A DNA stretch of 6,174 nucleotides from Thermoleophilia bacterium (GTDB lineage Bacteria; Actinomycetota; Thermoleophilia; Gaiellales; SKUG01), in the NCBI GenBank assembly GCA_020438525.1, contig JAGQUL010000194.1:1-6174 (forward strand). The letters run 5' to 3'. Positions 4,697-6,174 of this stretch are shown here, in pieces. The position numbers were made by a program, and so were the translations under genes. Under the pieces are notes generated by a model. It did no database searches and was not told the origin of the DNA. It saw nothing but the letters and a program-made list of their open reading frames with translations. Each line of letters starts with the position of its first letter. Position 1 is the first letter of the stretch.

Positions 4697-6174
4697 ACCG
4701 GGGCAAGCTCGGCGGCGGGTGCCGGTGCCGGCTGCGAATCGGGCTCGTTGGCACGCGCGGCGATGCCGTGCAGCTCCTGCAGCGACCGCACGGGCGGCTC
4801 GCCGCGACGACGCGCGAGGATCGCGCGCTGCGCGGCGCTCGCGCCGGTCATGGTGGTGATCACGGGGATGCCGCGGCGCACCGCTGCGCGGCGGATCCAC
4901 CAGCCGTCGTTGCGAGCGTGCGAGCCTGACGGCGAGTTGATGACCAGGTCGACCTCGCCGGTGTCGATCATCTCCACCACGTTCGGCGAGCCTTGGGAGA
5001 GCTTGCTGATCTGCTCGACCGGTACGCCCATGCGCCGGATCGCCGCCGCCGTGTTGCCCGTGGCGAGGATCCGGAACCCGAGGTCGTGCAGCGAGGCGGC
5101 GATCTGCGTCGCGGCAGGCTTGTCGCGGTCGGCGACCGAGATGAACACCGTGCCGGAATCGGGCAGCTGCGCGCTCGCGGCGGACTGCGCCTTGCCGAAC
5201 GCGGTCGGGTAGTCGTTGGCGATGCCCATCACCTCGCCGGTGGCCTTCATCTCCGGGCCGAGCACGGCATCGGCGTCGGGGAAGCGCGAGAACGGCAGCA
5301 CGGCCGCCTTCACGCAGACGTGCTCGGGATCGCGCTGCTCCGGCAGCTCGCCGGCGAGGTCGGCGATCGTCTCGCCGAGCATGATCCGAGTAGCCAGCTT
5401 GGCGAGCGGCACGCCAACCGCCTTCGACACGAACGGCACCGTGCGCGACGCGCGCGGGTTCGCCTCGATCACGTGGAGGTCGTCGCCCACGACCGTGAAC
5501 TGCACGTTGATCAGCCCCACCACGCCGAGCCCGAGCGCAAGCCGGCGCGTGGCATCCTCCACGCGCTCGAGCATCGCTCGCCCGAGCGACATCGGCGGGA
5601 TCACGCACGCCGAGTCGCCCGAGTGCACGCCGGCCTCCTCGACGTGCTGCATGATGCCGCCGATGTACACGTCGGTGCCGTCGCACAGCGCGTCCACGTC
5701 GATCTCGATCGCGTTCTCGAGGAAGCGGTCCAGGTAGATCTCCGCGTCGGCTCGCGGCATCGTGCGCATCAGGTACCGCGCGAGGTCGCCGTCGTCGTAG
5801 CAGATCTCCATGGCCCGACCGCCGAGCACGTAGGACGGCCTCACGAGCAACGGATACCCCACGTCCTTCGCCCGCTCGAGCGCCTGCTCCGGTCCGATCG
5901 CAGTGGCGAACGGCGGCGCGTCGAGCTCCAGCTCGGCCAGCAGCCCCTGGAATCGCCCGCGATCCTCCGCGAGGTCGATCGCGTCGACCGGCGTGCCGAG
6001 CAGCGTCACCCCTGCCTGCTCCAGCTCGCGCGCCAGCCGCAGCGGCGTCTGCCCCCCGAACGACACGATCACGCCTTCCGGCTGCTCGACCTCGATCACG
6101 CCGAGCACGTCCTGCAGGGTGAGCGGCTCGAAGTAGAGCCGGTCGCTCGTGTCGTAGTCGGTCGAGACCGTCTC
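4693..6174 (-). CDS. carB: Carbamoyl phosphate synthetase large subunit, C-terminal part (cut by right window edge)
   Basis: CarB makes carbamoyl phosphate from bicarbonate, ATP and ammonia supplied by CarA, feeding pyrimidine and arginine synthesis. The frame is open to the right edge and gives 493 residues, about the last 45% of a protein usually 1,060-1,110 long; the start and the carboxyphosphate half lie outside. It opens with ETVSTDYDTSDRLYFEP, which precedes the second ATP-grasp domain. GGQTPL (40-45 of the fragment), VRPSYVLGGRAMEI (111-124), DVDALCDG, GGIMQHVEEAGVHSGDSA (172-189) and VIEANPRASRTVPFVSK (235-251) are the ATP-, metal- and carbamate-site blocks. From about residue 340 comes the MGS-like allosteric domain, with ILATGNTAAAI and DLVINSPSG. 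The last 19 residues are Ala/Pro-rich, an extension beyond the domain. No frameshift is seen. A GTG at 6108 is internal, not the start. It is convergent with purEK. Confidence 0.97.
   Translation of the reverse strand, partial: ETVSTDYDTSDRLYFEPLTLQDVLGVIEVEQPEGVIVSFGGQTPLRLARELEQAGVTLLGTPVDAIDLAEDRGRFQGLLAELELDAPPFATAIGPEQALERAKDVGYPLLVRPSYVLGGRAMEICYDDGDLARYLMRTMPRADAEIYLDRFLENAIEIDVDALCDGTDVYIGGIMQHVEEAGVHSGDSACVIPPMSLGRAMLERVEDATRRLALGLGVVGLINVQFTVVGDDLHVIEANPRASRTVPFVSKAVGVPLAKLATRIMLGETIADLAGELPEQRDPEHVCVKAAVLPFSRFPDADAVLGPEMKATGEVMGIANDYPTAFGKAQSAASAQLPDSGTVFISVADRDKPAATQIAASLHDLGFRILATGNTAAAIRRMGVPVEQISKLSQGSPNVVEMIDTGEVDLVINSPSGSHARNDGWWIRRAAVRRGIPVITTMTGASAAQRAILARRRGEPPVRSLQELHGIAARANEPDSQPAPAPAAELAPV

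Noticed and set aside
3779..5686. 635-codon minus-strand open frame covering purK antisense and another frame of carB
   Set aside because: It is out of frame with carB and antisense to purK, and Arg-rich throughout. Both real genes have complete motif sets.
1..6174. CRISPR array, insertion sequence, prophage, toxin-antitoxin or tRNA
   Set aside because: No spaced repeats, transposase or integrase motifs, small toxin-like pairs or cloverleaf-like sequence were seen on either strand.

Overview
The window is very GC-rich (about 70% by eye), with strong G/C bias at third codon positions and short intergenic gaps. It looks like the chromosome of a high-GC actinobacterium. TANNNT-type -10 boxes close to start codons and the style of CarB make Thermoleophilia (Solirubrobacterales-like) my best guess, but that placement is inference only. 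I see no phage, insertion sequence, CRISPR or RNA gene. This is mainly a housekeeping region with one damaged gene.

Layout from left to right. (1) 1-307, minus strand: the first 102 codons of a glutamate decarboxylase, cut by the left edge. (2) 308-580: a divergent intergenic region with candidate promoters in both directions and a GCATGC-N8-GCATGC dyad. (3) 581-1778, plus strand: a tightly packed run made of a 44-codon remnant of an SRPBCC/AHSA1 (polyketide cyclase-like) gene, a divergent signal peptidase II-like membrane protein that overlaps it, and a YdeI/OmdA-family protein joined by an ATGA overlap. (4) 1851-2965: a CoA-binding (YccU-type) protein and a class I SAM-dependent methyltransferase, again joined by an ATGA overlap. 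(5) 3030-4672: purE and purK, the two-enzyme route that carboxylates aminoimidazole ribonucleotide in purine synthesis, also ATGA-coupled. (6) 4693-6174, minus strand: the C-terminal 493 codons of carB, the large subunit of carbamoyl phosphate synthetase (pyrimidine and arginine synthesis), cut by the right edge.

purK and carB converge with only 20 bases between their stop codons, and both stops lie inside the arms of one inverted repeat. The purine pair and carB are both nucleotide-synthesis genes but are transcribed toward each other, so they are not one operon. The genes between gad and purE have no evident common pathway.

I found no convincing new system. The points most worth a second look are the SRPBCC remnant/Lsp-like junction, the atypical Lsp-like protein itself, the dyad between gad and the plus-strand run, and the shared inverted repeat at the purK/carB stops.
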